A program made the position numbers and the translations under genes. 35,514 bases of DNA from the NCBI GenBank assembly GCA_011050015.1, contig DRGP01000164.1, positions 1-35,514 on the forward strand, given 5' to 3'. Below are positions 8,027 through 16,163 of this stretch, piece after piece (position 1 is the first letter of the stretch; the number at the start of each line of letters is the position of its first letter). The notes under the pieces were generated by a model that worked only from the letters and a program-made list of their open reading frames with translations, had not been told where the DNA came from and searched no databases. This DNA comes from Leeuwenhoekiella sp. (GTDB taxonomy: Bacteria > Bacteroidota > Bacteroidia > Flavobacteriales > Flavobacteriaceae).

Positions 8027-8929
8027 TTACCATTCTGCATTAAGATATCTTTCAAAATGATTTTCCTTTAGAAGGTGCTGGGGCGTCGCAAACTGATAGT
8101 TTTTATCTTTGTGCCATTTATTCTTACCGCTAAACAAACTTTGCGTAGCCTTTTGGAAGTCCTGCCATTCATAGCCCTGCGCTCTGCGTTCGTTGAATAG
8201 TTTTGTTGTGGCTCTGGTGGGTTTATGGTTCAAAGGTTTATTAATTGGTACTTTAGTATTTTGGCCTTTGTTATTGAATACATCAATAAACCATTGTACT
8301 GCTTTTTCTGAATTAGGATATTCCTTTGCCGGATCAATTTCTAACACTGCCGGTTGGTTTTTAATCCAGTTCCCAGCGAATACCTTAGCACGTGCCAGTA
8401 TCTTATCCGTATCTAGTGGAATAGATTCTAAAACACATTTATTATTAAGATCCGTTTCAAATTTTTGCCAGTTATCTATTTGTGGTTTATAGGTGTCTAT
8501 GAATGAATTATAAACATTTAAATCTTTTTCTTTCAAAAAAGAGAGAGAGCCATATTTATAATCTTTATTAAACTCTTTATTATGTTTAAACTTTCCTTTA
8601 AGAGGGTCTGCAACTTTCTTGTTAGAGGGTCTGCAACTTTCCTTTAAGAGGGTCTTAATGATTCTTTCATTACCCCTGCTCTGAAAATGCTTAATAGTAA
8701 CGCATCCTTTTTTCTCCAGCTCATTTATAATCTGTGATACCCTTGTAAGGCTCAAATTAAATATATCTGAAAAATAGCGGTTGGTTGCAAAGCATCCCTT
8801 TTCGTTATCCAGTGCAGCAATTCGCGCCAAAAATCCCTTTTCGGTAAATGATAGCTGGGTATGGCTCATTATTTCGGGGCTAATCCATATACCGCCTTTG
8901 TCTTTTTCGGGTTCATTTGGTTTACTCAT
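8027..8929 (-). CDS. wHTH replication-initiator/replisome-organiser-like protein
   Basis: N-terminal winged-helix pattern (LSFTEKGFLARIAALDNEKGCFATNRYFSDIFNLSLTRVSQIINELEKKGCVTIKHF) as in phage/plasmid initiators; the gene contains tandem iteron-like repeats. Confidence 0.65.
   Translation of the reverse strand: MSKPNEPEKDKGGIWISPEIMSHTQLSFTEKGFLARIAALDNEKGCFATNRYFSDIFNLSLTRVSQIINELEKKGCVTIKHFQSRGNERIIKTLLKESCRPSNKKVADPLKGKFKHNKEFNKDYKYGSLSFLKEKDLNVYNSFIDTYKPQIDNWQKFETDLNNKCVLESIPLDTDKILARAKVFAGNWIKNQPAVLEIDPAKEYPNSEKAVQWFIDVFNNKGQNTKVPINKPLNHKPTRATTKLFNERRAQGYEWQDFQKATQSLFSGKNKWHKDKNYQFATPQHLLKENHFERYLNAEW
8591..8659. repeat. Three tandem 23-bp repeats (iteron-like) inside the initiator-like gene
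   Basis: Units 8591-8613 ctttcctttaagagggtctgcaa, 8614-8636 ctttcttgttagagggtctgcaa, 8637-8659 ctttcctttaagagggtcttaat; AT-rich tract adjoining at about 8510-8590. Confidence 0.9.
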
Positions 8930-8994
8930 TACAAAGTATGGCTTATCTTTACAGCACGTTGATGCCGTTCGTTAACGTATCATTTGAACAATTA

Positions 8995-9023
8995 AAGGAG
9001 TAGTTTAGGCTACTCCTTTTTTT
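8995..9023 (+). terminator. Hairpin followed by a T-run, overlapping the stop of the 9010-9456 ORF
   Basis: aaggagtag tttagg ctactcctt ttttt. Confidence 0.5.
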
Positions 9024-9456
9024 GTGGTGGTAAATGGTAGGGGTGTTTATCAAGTATCACATTTAGCAGCTGTTTACCATAGGGGTAGTACTTTGGGAAA
9101 TAATCTACTATGGCCGTGGTACGATCTTCTGAAAACTGGATGATGATTAGGCTTTCGGGTTTGTAGTTTCCATTCTTAATAATTCTTTTATTGCCCTCAA
9201 ATACATCTGGTATTCTGGTGGGTCTCAATCCCGTAACCCCTGTGCATTTACTCCATTTGGGATTGTCCTGTATTACAAGCCAGTCAAAAAAGCCTTTTCC
9301 ATTATTGTATTGTCTGTTTCTTTCAATCCTGATGAGGTCTGTAAGTATTTCGCACTCACTTGCCGCACCAATCAATTGATAAAGCTCGTAGGACTTAAAA
9401 GAATTATCCAAAATCCTATATATCCCTCTTATAAATTTCGCTCCGTTCGTTGCCAT
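9010..9456 (-). CDS. Hypothetical protein of the mini-element
   Basis: 148-aa ORF, co-oriented with neighbours; no family recognised. Confidence 0.7.
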   Translation of the reverse strand: MATNGAKFIRGIYRILDNSFKSYELYQLIGAASECEILTDLIRIERNRQYNNGKGFFDWLVIQDNPKWSKCTGVTGLRPTRIPDVFEGNKRIIKNGNYKPESLIIIQFSEDRTTAIVDYFPKYYPYGKQLLNVILDKHPYHLPPQKKE

Positions 9457-9462
9457 ATCATT

Positions 9463-9744
9463 CTACTTATTAGAGTTGAACAATAGAGCGTTGATCTCTT
9501 TGCGGTTGAAATAGGTGCGGTTCCCTACCTTGTAAGGCTTCAAAATACCTTTGTTGCACCAAGCATGTAGGCAAACAAGGCTAATTTTAAGGAGTTTCCC
9601 CGTTTCTTTTCTTGTCAACCATTCGTCAGGCTCTTGTGGCTGGAGTTCTTTGCGCAAAAGGTCTAGTTTACCCTCTATGCCCTGTAAAATGGTTTCGGTT
9701 AATCCCTCTGGAGTAACGTTATTCAATAAAATTGCATCTGCCAT
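9463..9744 (-). CDS. Excisionase/MerR-like helix-turn-helix DNA-binding protein
   Basis: EWLTRKETGKLLKISLVCLHAWCNKGILKPYKVGNRTYFNRKEINALL matches the helix_turn_helix excisionase-family pattern. Confidence 0.88.
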   Translation of the reverse strand: MADAILLNNVTPEGLTETILQGIEGKLDLLRKELQPQEPDEWLTRKETGKLLKISLVCLHAWCNKGILKPYKVGNRTYFNRKEINALLFNSNK

Positions 9745-9839
9745 AATTCTTTGTTTTTAGATTATGGTCAAATGTATTTCGGTATGCAATCAAACTTAGC
9801 TCAAAGAAACTCAATAACGAACGCAATAATTATGAGCTA

Positions 9840-10580
9840 TTATCTAGCCTTGTATAGTTCGTTGATTTGCTTATCTAAATCGGGATAGCTGTGTGTATCT
9901 TTATTAGCCAATCTTTGAAAATCCGTTCCTTTTAATCCTTCTCTACAATACTCCCTTACAAATTCCCTGTAAGCCTTGGTGGTACACTTGATTTTAGGGC
10001 GTAAGCAATCATAGATCAACGTATATTTTACTGTGGGGGCATCATCTGCCAAATGGAAATTATCGTTTAAATAATCAAAAGATTCTAAACCGTCATTGAT
10101 AAAAATATGGTTGTATTTTGCTTTTTGTAGTTCACTGGTAGAATTACTGATAATGCTAACCTCAACATCATTCCTAGGGTTATATTCATTTTTTATCATC
10201 CACTCGATCAAACGTACCTTAATGATGTTTTGAAGCACCCTAAGACCTTTACTTTCATCATCGAGTAGATTATACCCAATTGCAAGCTCTAAAAACTTGT
10301 CAGGATCAATTTTAATCCCATCATCTTCAATTGTAGCGGTTTTAAAATACGCCTTGTTAAATTCTAGATCAATTATTGCTTTATGGCGTAGGTTTGTCAA
10401 TTCGTGCCTTACCGCATCCATTGTTATATGAAGCGATACACTCGAATGTATTTCGTCACGTTCCGTTATCACATAGATGTTGAGGTAATGCAAAAAACGC
10501 CCTCTTATTTCCTCTATTTCTTTCTTTTCTTGATCACTAACTATTAACATGCGTTGCCCCCGTTCGTTTTGTATTTTCAT
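9840..10580 (-). CDS. Hypothetical protein of the mini-element
   Basis: 246-aa ORF, co-oriented with neighbours; no family recognised. Confidence 0.75.
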   Translation of the reverse strand: MKIQNERGQRMLIVSDQEKKEIEEIRGRFLHYLNIYVITERDEIHSSVSLHITMDAVRHELTNLRHKAIIDLEFNKAYFKTATIEDDGIKIDPDKFLELAIGYNLLDDESKGLRVLQNIIKVRLIEWMIKNEYNPRNDVEVSIISNSTSELQKAKYNHIFINDGLESFDYLNDNFHLADDAPTVKYTLIYDCLRPKIKCTTKAYREFVREYCREGLKGTDFQRLANKDTHSYPDLDKQINELYKAR

Positions 10581-10602
10581 TTGAACAATGATTTAAGGAG
10601 TT

Positions 10603-10947
10603 TTAAGCAACGTACAGTTGATCTTTAAACTCATGGTAGCCCTCAAACATTTTAATGCCGTGGATAATCTCTATTTGATTGTTGAGGTAATCAAATGCCA
10701 GTTGTCGCGTTTCAAAATTTGGCAATATTCTAAAATAGGCCATTGCAAATCCCATGTAATTGGTAAGGTCTTTGGTTTCCGTTTCTTCAATAGCCGTTTC
10801 AAATGCTTCAAAACTTTCAAACATTTTAATGCCGTGGATAATCTCTATTTGATTGTTGAGGTAATTGAACGCCTGGGCTTTGTTCATGGTCTTTAAAAGG
10901 TTGTAGTATGCCTTTAAAAATCCGTCATGTGTGGTCAATAGATTCAT
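10603..10947 (-). CDS. Hypothetical protein made of two tandem ~58-aa repeats
   Basis: YLNNQIEIIHGIKMFE occurs twice in 114 aa; DNA identity over 49 bp. Confidence 0.75.
   Translation of the reverse strand: MNLLTTHDGFLKAYYNLLKTMNKAQAFNYLNNQIEIIHGIKMFESFEAFETAIEETETKDLTNYMGFAMAYFRILPNFETRQLAFDYLNNQIEIIHGIKMFEGYHEFKDQLYVA
10643..10865. repeat. Identical 49-bp direct repeats, 174 bp apart
   Basis: tcaaacattttaatgccgtggataatctctatttgattgttgaggtaat at 10643-10691 and 10817-10865. Confidence 0.95.
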
Positions 10948-10959
10948 AGTGAGTAGTAT

Positions 10960-12273
10960 TTAATTAGTTCCTGTTTTTACTGGTTTCAATACGGCCTTTT
11001 TATCCCGTTTTATCTCTTGGGTCTCCCAAAAGCTATTTAATACTTTGGCGTTGTCCTGTGCGGTCTTGCGTATGTAGTTCAAAAACATCTTTTCCGTGGT
11101 GTGGCCAGTTATTGCCATGAGTACGGGCGTGGGCAATTTGCCGTAATGGTTTGTGGCAAAAGAACGCCTACAAATGTGGGTGCTAACAAGCTCCCATTTT
11201 TCAAAAGTCCCTTTTTGCTTGCGCCACACACCTTTTTTTAATTTGGTGGTTTTCGCACCGTCTAGGAGTTCCGTAAAGCCTACGGTTTGGCAAACGGTCT
11301 TAATGTAATCATTGAATTTTTGCGTTGAGGTTGCCCGTGGGAAATTGCCCCCGTGCTTCTCTAGGATCGCCTTTACCTGTGGGTGCAAAGGCAGGATTAT
11401 TTTTTGCCCCGTCTTTTGGGCGGTGTATTCAATAAAGCCGTTATTGACATTTTCAGCGGTAAAGGATAAAAGGTCTCCAGCACGTGCGCCACTCCATACG
11501 CCTATGATTAGCCAATCCCTTGCATTATCCAAATAGGGCGTTTTGGTAAAGTCATAATCAAATACCCTATTGATTTCGGACGGGTTGAGCGTTACAAAGG
11601 TGGTTTTTTCCTTTGGTGGCCTAAACTCCGATTTTTCAATATCAATGCTTACTTTGATCCCGTTGCGTTTGGCTTCTTTGACAATGGTTTTTATAAAAGT
11701 CAGGTATTTCCCTATGGTGTTATAGCTAAGTAGATCAACCTCGTGAAAGTATTTGATAAACTCTTTGTGAAATTTCAGATCCACCTCAACAACTCGAAGC
11801 CTTTTCTTTTTATGCTTTTCAAACTGTTTTAGTTTGTTGATTATGGTGGAGTATTTCCTAATGGTGGCCTGTGATACTCCTATTTTGCCGTTAGCCTGTA
11901 TTTTGTGGTGCTGGTTGGCTTTGTGGTATTCTGCAAAATCGATCAAGAAATTTAAATCGGTCTCACTGTTTTGATTGAAGTAGGCAGTTATACCGTCTTT
12001 GAGCCATTCAGAATTGATTAACTCGCCTTTGGTGTACTTATCATTGAATTTATTGAGAATATCATTGCTAAGGCCGTTGAGGTCATTTTGAAGATTCTTT
12101 TTATCGGCAAACGTAGAAATTTGTTTTACCGATCCCTTTTTATTGTTCCAGTAGGTAGGATCAACAAGTAGAGCAGTGGATTTTGTAAAATCGTATTTGC
12201 GCCCGTGCTTAAATCGTAGGTATATGGTGCTGGGGTTTCCAGTGCCTTTTGTGAAGTACTTTAGAGTTGCCAT
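10960..12273 (-). CDS. int: Tyrosine recombinase/phage integrase
   Basis: Catalytic pattern SGARAGD (R), HICRRSF (HxxR), GHTTEKMFLNY (H...Y); SAM-like N-terminal domain; located next to attR. Confidence 0.95.
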   Translation of the reverse strand: MATLKYFTKGTGNPSTIYLRFKHGRKYDFTKSTALLVDPTYWNNKKGSVKQISTFADKKNLQNDLNGLSNDILNKFNDKYTKGELINSEWLKDGITAYFNQNSETDLNFLIDFAEYHKANQHHKIQANGKIGVSQATIRKYSTIINKLKQFEKHKKKRLRVVEVDLKFHKEFIKYFHEVDLLSYNTIGKYLTFIKTIVKEAKRNGIKVSIDIEKSEFRPPKEKTTFVTLNPSEINRVFDYDFTKTPYLDNARDWLIIGVWSGARAGDLLSFTAENVNNGFIEYTAQKTGQKIILPLHPQVKAILEKHGGNFPRATSTQKFNDYIKTVCQTVGFTELLDGAKTTKLKKGVWRKQKGTFEKWELVSTHICRRSFATNHYGKLPTPVLMAITGHTTEKMFLNYIRKTAQDNAKVLNSFWETQEIKRDKKAVLKPVKTGTN

Positions 12274-12321
12274 TTGTAATAATCATTTTGAACACTTCAA
12301 AAATAACCTTTTCTGGCAATC

Positions 12322-12341
12322 TTCCCCACATAGTCCCCACA
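12322..12341 (+). promoter_or_regulatory. Putative integrase arm-type site, right copy (ttccccacatagtccccaca)
   Basis: Identical and same orientation as 7502-7521. Confidence 0.7.
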
Positions 12342-12481
12342 TTTTTAGTATTCGTTCTAATTTTATCTAATCTATACTAATCCCTATACAGTTTGGAATA
12401 ACCCGTAAACACTAAGAAATACAAGTGCTAAGACTATTTTAAGAGGATTTAAACAACAATCTAAATTAACAGGGTTGGGTT

Positions 12482-12499
12482 CCGATCTTCTCCACAACT
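12482..12499 (+). repeat. Attachment core at the distal side (ccgatcttctccacaact)
   Basis: Duplicate of the tRNA-Ala 3' end. Confidence 0.9.
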
Positions 12500-12503
12500 T
12501 CTT

Positions 12504-12538
12504 AACCTCGATAAAAATTAATTTTATCGAGGTTTTTT
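12504..12538 (+). terminator. Rho-independent terminator just outside the element; likely the original tRNA terminator
   Basis: aacctcgataaaa ttaa ttttatcgaggtt ttttt, 5 bp after the att core. Confidence 0.8.
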
Positions 12539-12796
12539 ATTTTAATTTTTACATGAATTGAAATTCGCTAAGGAACCTCCAGTAATTTTCTTTCAAAAAG
12601 CGGTTTGGAACAACGCTGAAGAAGTATGTGCAGAAGATGGGGTATGAATACGGTTGAAATTTTATACTGAAAAATGAGCATAAAAGTTATTAACAATTCA
12701 TTCTTTTTATTTGATAAGTAAGTCGCCAACAGATGCTAAATGTTTGAAAAGTCCTATATTTACTGGTGTTTGGTTATTTGATGGTTATTTGATGAT

Positions 12797-14245
12797 ATGA
12801 ACGAAAAACAGTTAAAAAATCTAGTGTTAGAACTTACGGGGCAACCTAAAGAATGTGAATGGATTGAATTCAAAAAGAACAATTCTGATCCTGTTGAAAT
12901 AGGTAAAAGAATATCTGCATTATCCAATGGAGCCTGTATTCATAATCAAGATTATGGCTATTTAGTCTATGGTGTAGAGGATGATTCACATAAAATTGTG
13001 GGGTCTTCTTTCAAATGTAAACTTCAGAAAAAAGGAAATGAAGAATTAGAACATTGGCTCATTCAGCGCCTTAATCCGAGAATAGATTTTACAATCAAGC
13101 AAATAAATATTGAAGATAAAAATATTTGTATTTTCATTATTCCCTCAGCGCACAATCAACCTGTGGAATTTACACATAAGGCCTATGTTAGAATAGGAAG
13201 CATCACAAGGGAGTTAAGTGAGTTTCCAGAAAAGGCCAGAAAAATTTGGAAAAAGGGAAACTCTAAAGTTTTTGAACTACGCATTGCGCAAGAATCGATT
13301 TCTGGCTCGGACATCGTTGAATTATTATCAACACAGACTTATTTTGAACTTTTAAATATTCCATATCCTTCAAGTAGAGATGGGGTATTAAAAAAATTTG
13401 TGTCTGAGGATTTTATCATTAAAAACAAATCGAAATATCACATAACAAATTTAGGAGCAATTCTTTTAGCGAAGGATTTGAATAATTTTTCAGAACTCAA
13501 AAGGAAAGCAATTCGTGCAATTGTATATGATGGAAATAATAAACTAAATACAATCAGGGAACAAATTGGAGTTAGAGGATATGCTGTTGGTTTCGAAGGA
13601 TTAGTAAATTGGGTAAATAGTCAACTTCCGGCTAATGAGGTGATTGGTAAAGCTCTTAGAGATAATGTGCGTATGTATCCTGAAATTGCGATTAGGGAAC
13701 TAATAGCAAATATGATCATACATCAAGATTTTGAAGAGAAAGGTTTTCCAATGGTTGAAATTTATAGTGATAGAATTGAAATCACTAATCCTGGATTGGC
13801 AATGATTACTCCGAATAGATTCATTGATGAATATCTATCTCGAAATGAAAAATTAGCTGATATCATGCGGCGTTTCAGAATATGTGAAGAAAAAGGCAGT
13901 GGCATTGATAAAGTAATTGCTTTTACAGAACATTATCAATTACCCGCGCCTAACTTTTTAATACAAGAAAAACATACAAAAACCATAATGTATTCTTATC
14001 AGTCTTTTAATGATATGGAAAAGAATGATAAAATTCGTGCATGTTACCAACACGCCTGTTTAAAGTATGTTACAAACGAAAAAATGACAAATCAAAGTCT
14101 GCGCGAAAGATTTAAGATTGAGTCTAAGAATGCTGCAATTATATCACGAGTTATAAGAGATACGTTAGAAGAGAGCCTTATAAAAGATGATGATCCTTCT
14201 ACCAAATCTCGAAAATACGCAAAATATATACCTTTTTGGGCTTAA
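12797..14245 (+). CDS. Schlafen/AlbA_2-domain protein with divergent AAA_4/HATPase-like domain (putative transcriptional regulator type)
   Basis: ECEWIEFKKNNSDPVEIGKRISALSNGA...YLVYGVEDD and RELIANMIIHQDFEEKG...VEIYSDRIEITNPG motifs. Confidence 0.85.
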   Translation: MNEKQLKNLVLELTGQPKECEWIEFKKNNSDPVEIGKRISALSNGACIHNQDYGYLVYGVEDDSHKIVGSSFKCKLQKKGNEELEHWLIQRLNPRIDFTIKQINIEDKNICIFIIPSAHNQPVEFTHKAYVRIGSITRELSEFPEKARKIWKKGNSKVFELRIAQESISGSDIVELLSTQTYFELLNIPYPSSRDGVLKKFVSEDFIIKNKSKYHITNLGAILLAKDLNNFSELKRKAIRAIVYDGNNKLNTIREQIGVRGYAVGFEGLVNWVNSQLPANEVIGKALRDNVRMYPEIAIRELIANMIIHQDFEEKGFPMVEIYSDRIEITNPGLAMITPNRFIDEYLSRNEKLADIMRRFRICEEKGSGIDKVIAFTEHYQLPAPNFLIQEKHTKTIMYSYQSFNDMEKNDKIRACYQHACLKYVTNEKMTNQSLRERFKIESKNAAIISRVIRDTLEESLIKDDDPSTKSRKYAKYIPFWA

Positions 14246-14349
14246 CTTATTAAGTATAAACTTTCCTAATGATTACAGGAACGACAACTATGATTTTTCT
14301 TCTTTTGAAAGTGTTATAAACCTTAATTTTACAGGAAAAAGAAAAAACA

Positions 14350-15390
14350 ATGAAAAAAGGAGTTTTAATGGTCAATCTGGGTTCGCCGGAAAGTACTGAT
14401 CCTAAAGATGTAAAAAAATATCTGGGCGAATTTTTGATGGATGAGCGCGTGATCGACGTTCCCTACTGGGCGCGTACCCTGCTGGTGAAAGGTATTATCC
14501 TCAATACACGGCCTAAGCAATCTGCAGCCGCGTATGCTAAAGTGTGGATGGATGAAGGTTCGCCACTTATCGTAATTTCCGAACGTTTGCAGAAAAAAGT
14601 GCGCGAAAAAGTAGATGTTCCGGTAGAACTCGCCATGCGTTATGGAACGCCCAATATGCTTAGCGGACTTAAAAAACTGGATGAACAGGGTGTAGATGAG
14701 GTGCTGATCCTTCCGCTTTATCCACAATTTGCCATGGCTACCACCGAAACCATTCTTGTGCTGGCCGAAGAGTTACGGAAAGAGCATTTTCCGAATATGC
14801 GCTTTTCAGACATTCCCGCTTTTTACAATAAACCAGAATATATTGAAGTGCTTTCCAACAGTATTGGCGAAAAGTTAGAAAACCTGGACTATGAACACTT
14901 GCTTTTTAGCTACCATGGTGTGCCAAAAAGACACATCAGAAAAAGTGATGTGACCAAAAGCCATTGCAAAATAGATGGTCAGTGCTGCCAGACCCCTTCT
15001 GCCGCGCACCAGTTTTGCTACCGTCACCAGTGCTATGATACTACAAGACAGGTGGCCGAATCTTTAAACCTGAAGGAAGGAACCTATTCCACTTCCTTTC
15101 AATCCCGATTGGGCTTTGATCCCTGGTTGCAGCCCTATACAGACCGCACCATTGAGCGTATGGGCAAAGAAGGCATTAAAAAAATGGCTATTGTAACGCC
15201 GGCTTTTGTGAGCGATTGTCTGGAAACCCTTGAGGAAATCGCTATGGAAGGTCAGGAAATATTTCATGAAATGGGCGGTAAGGATTTTACGGTAATCCCA
15301 TGTCTCAACAATCGTGATGATTGGGCTTTTGTGGTTGCCACTTGGATTAATGACTGGGCGATTGTAGAAGCGAGCAAGTCGATTGCTTAA
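14350..15390 (+). CDS. hemH: Ferrochelatase
   Basis: MVNLGSPES, YHGVPKRH, CYDTTRQVAESL, TPAFVSDCLETLEEI motifs. Confidence 0.95.
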   Translation: MKKGVLMVNLGSPESTDPKDVKKYLGEFLMDERVIDVPYWARTLLVKGIILNTRPKQSAAAYAKVWMDEGSPLIVISERLQKKVREKVDVPVELAMRYGTPNMLSGLKKLDEQGVDEVLILPLYPQFAMATTETILVLAEELRKEHFPNMRFSDIPAFYNKPEYIEVLSNSIGEKLENLDYEHLLFSYHGVPKRHIRKSDVTKSHCKIDGQCCQTPSAAHQFCYRHQCYDTTRQVAESLNLKEGTYSTSFQSRLGFDPWLQPYTDRTIERMGKEGIKKMAIVTPAFVSDCLETLEEIAMEGQEIFHEMGGKDFTVIPCLNNRDDWAFVVATWINDWAIVEASKSIA

Positions 15391-15554
15391 TTTCCCCGTT
15401 ATGGCTTCCTTTCGTCGTGCCTCCTCATCGGAGCCAAGAGGGGGAGTTAGTAAGATTCTTTTGACCTTATTTTTAAAGCTCGCGAAAGCGTAAAAGTCTT
15501 ATAAGGAGTGTTCTTATGAAATTGCATTAACTTTACTTCAAATAATAAAATGTT

Positions 15555-15836
15555 ATGCTTTCGAAAAAGGAAATTAAACAGAAACTGGAGTTTCTCATGC
15601 CTGAACTCAGAGAAAAGTATGGCGTTGAGAAAATTGGACTTTTTGGTTCTTTTAGTCAAAATGAGGAAACGGAAGACAGTGATATAGATCTTTTGGTCTC
15701 GTTTTCCCGTTCTGTGGGTTGGGGCTATTGTAGTCTGAGTCTTTATCTTGAGGAGGTGTTTGACCGAAAAGTTGATTTGGTAACTCAAAGAGCCATTAGA
15801 CCTATGATGAAAAAGAGTATTCTCAAACAAGTTTAA
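15555..15836 (+). CDS. MNT-type nucleotidyltransferase antitoxin (MntA-like)
   Basis: GSFSQNEETEDSDID fits GS-x10-DxD of minimal nucleotidyltransferases; followed by a HEPN partner. Confidence 0.88.
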   Translation: MLSKKEIKQKLEFLMPELREKYGVEKIGLFGSFSQNEETEDSDIDLLVSFSRSVGWGYCSLSLYLEEVFDRKVDLVTQRAIRPMMKKSILKQV

Positions 15837-15847
15837 TTTGTTTAACC

Positions 15848-16148
15848 ATGAAGAAAAGTAAGAGAGAAAGCTGGCTTTTTATTCAGGATATTCAAATATA
15901 CAGATGGTATGAATTTAAATGCTTTTGAAGCTGATCAATTCACGGTTGATGCTACACTTAGAAATTTTACCATTTTAGGCGAAGCGACCACAAATATCCC
16001 TGAGAATATAAAGAAGAAATATCCAGAAGTTCCTTGGCGAGAAATGAAAGACCTACGTAATAAAGTTTCACACGAGTATTTTGGTGTTGATCTTACAATT
16101 GTGTGGGAGATAATTACAGATTTTATTCCCAATAATAAAAACAAATAG
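15848..16148 (+). pseudogene. HEPN/HepT-like toxin gene disrupted by a small frameshifting deletion
   Basis: Frame 2 from ATG 15848 reads MKKSKRESWLFIQDI; the rest (KYTDGMNLNAF...MKDLRNKVSHEYFGVDLTIVWEII) is in another frame. R-x4-H-x-Y motif (RNKVSHEY) retained. Confidence 0.75.
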
Positions 16149-16163
16149 AACACATCCTCCAGA

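Larger units (their letters stand above)
7431..12499. mobile_element. About 5-kb integrative element/phage-satellite-like island inserted in tRNA-Ala
   Basis: 18-bp direct repeat ccgatcttctccacaact at 7431-7448 (tRNA 3' end) and 12482-12499; integrase next to the distal repeat; seven co-oriented minus-strand ORFs including an excisionase-like HTH and an initiator-like wHTH. Confidence 0.88.

Noticed and set aside
8591-8659. CRISPR array
   Set aside because: Only three adjacent 23-bp units without spacers, inside a coding gene.
7370-12499. ICE or conjugative/mobilizable element
   Set aside because: No relaxase, coupling protein or transfer genes visible; only int, xis-like, initiator-like and small unknown genes.
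12590-12660. Short ORF tail (KRFGTTLKKYVQKMGYEYG*) right of attR as a truncated gene
   Set aside because: Too short to assign; could be a remnant but no family recognised.
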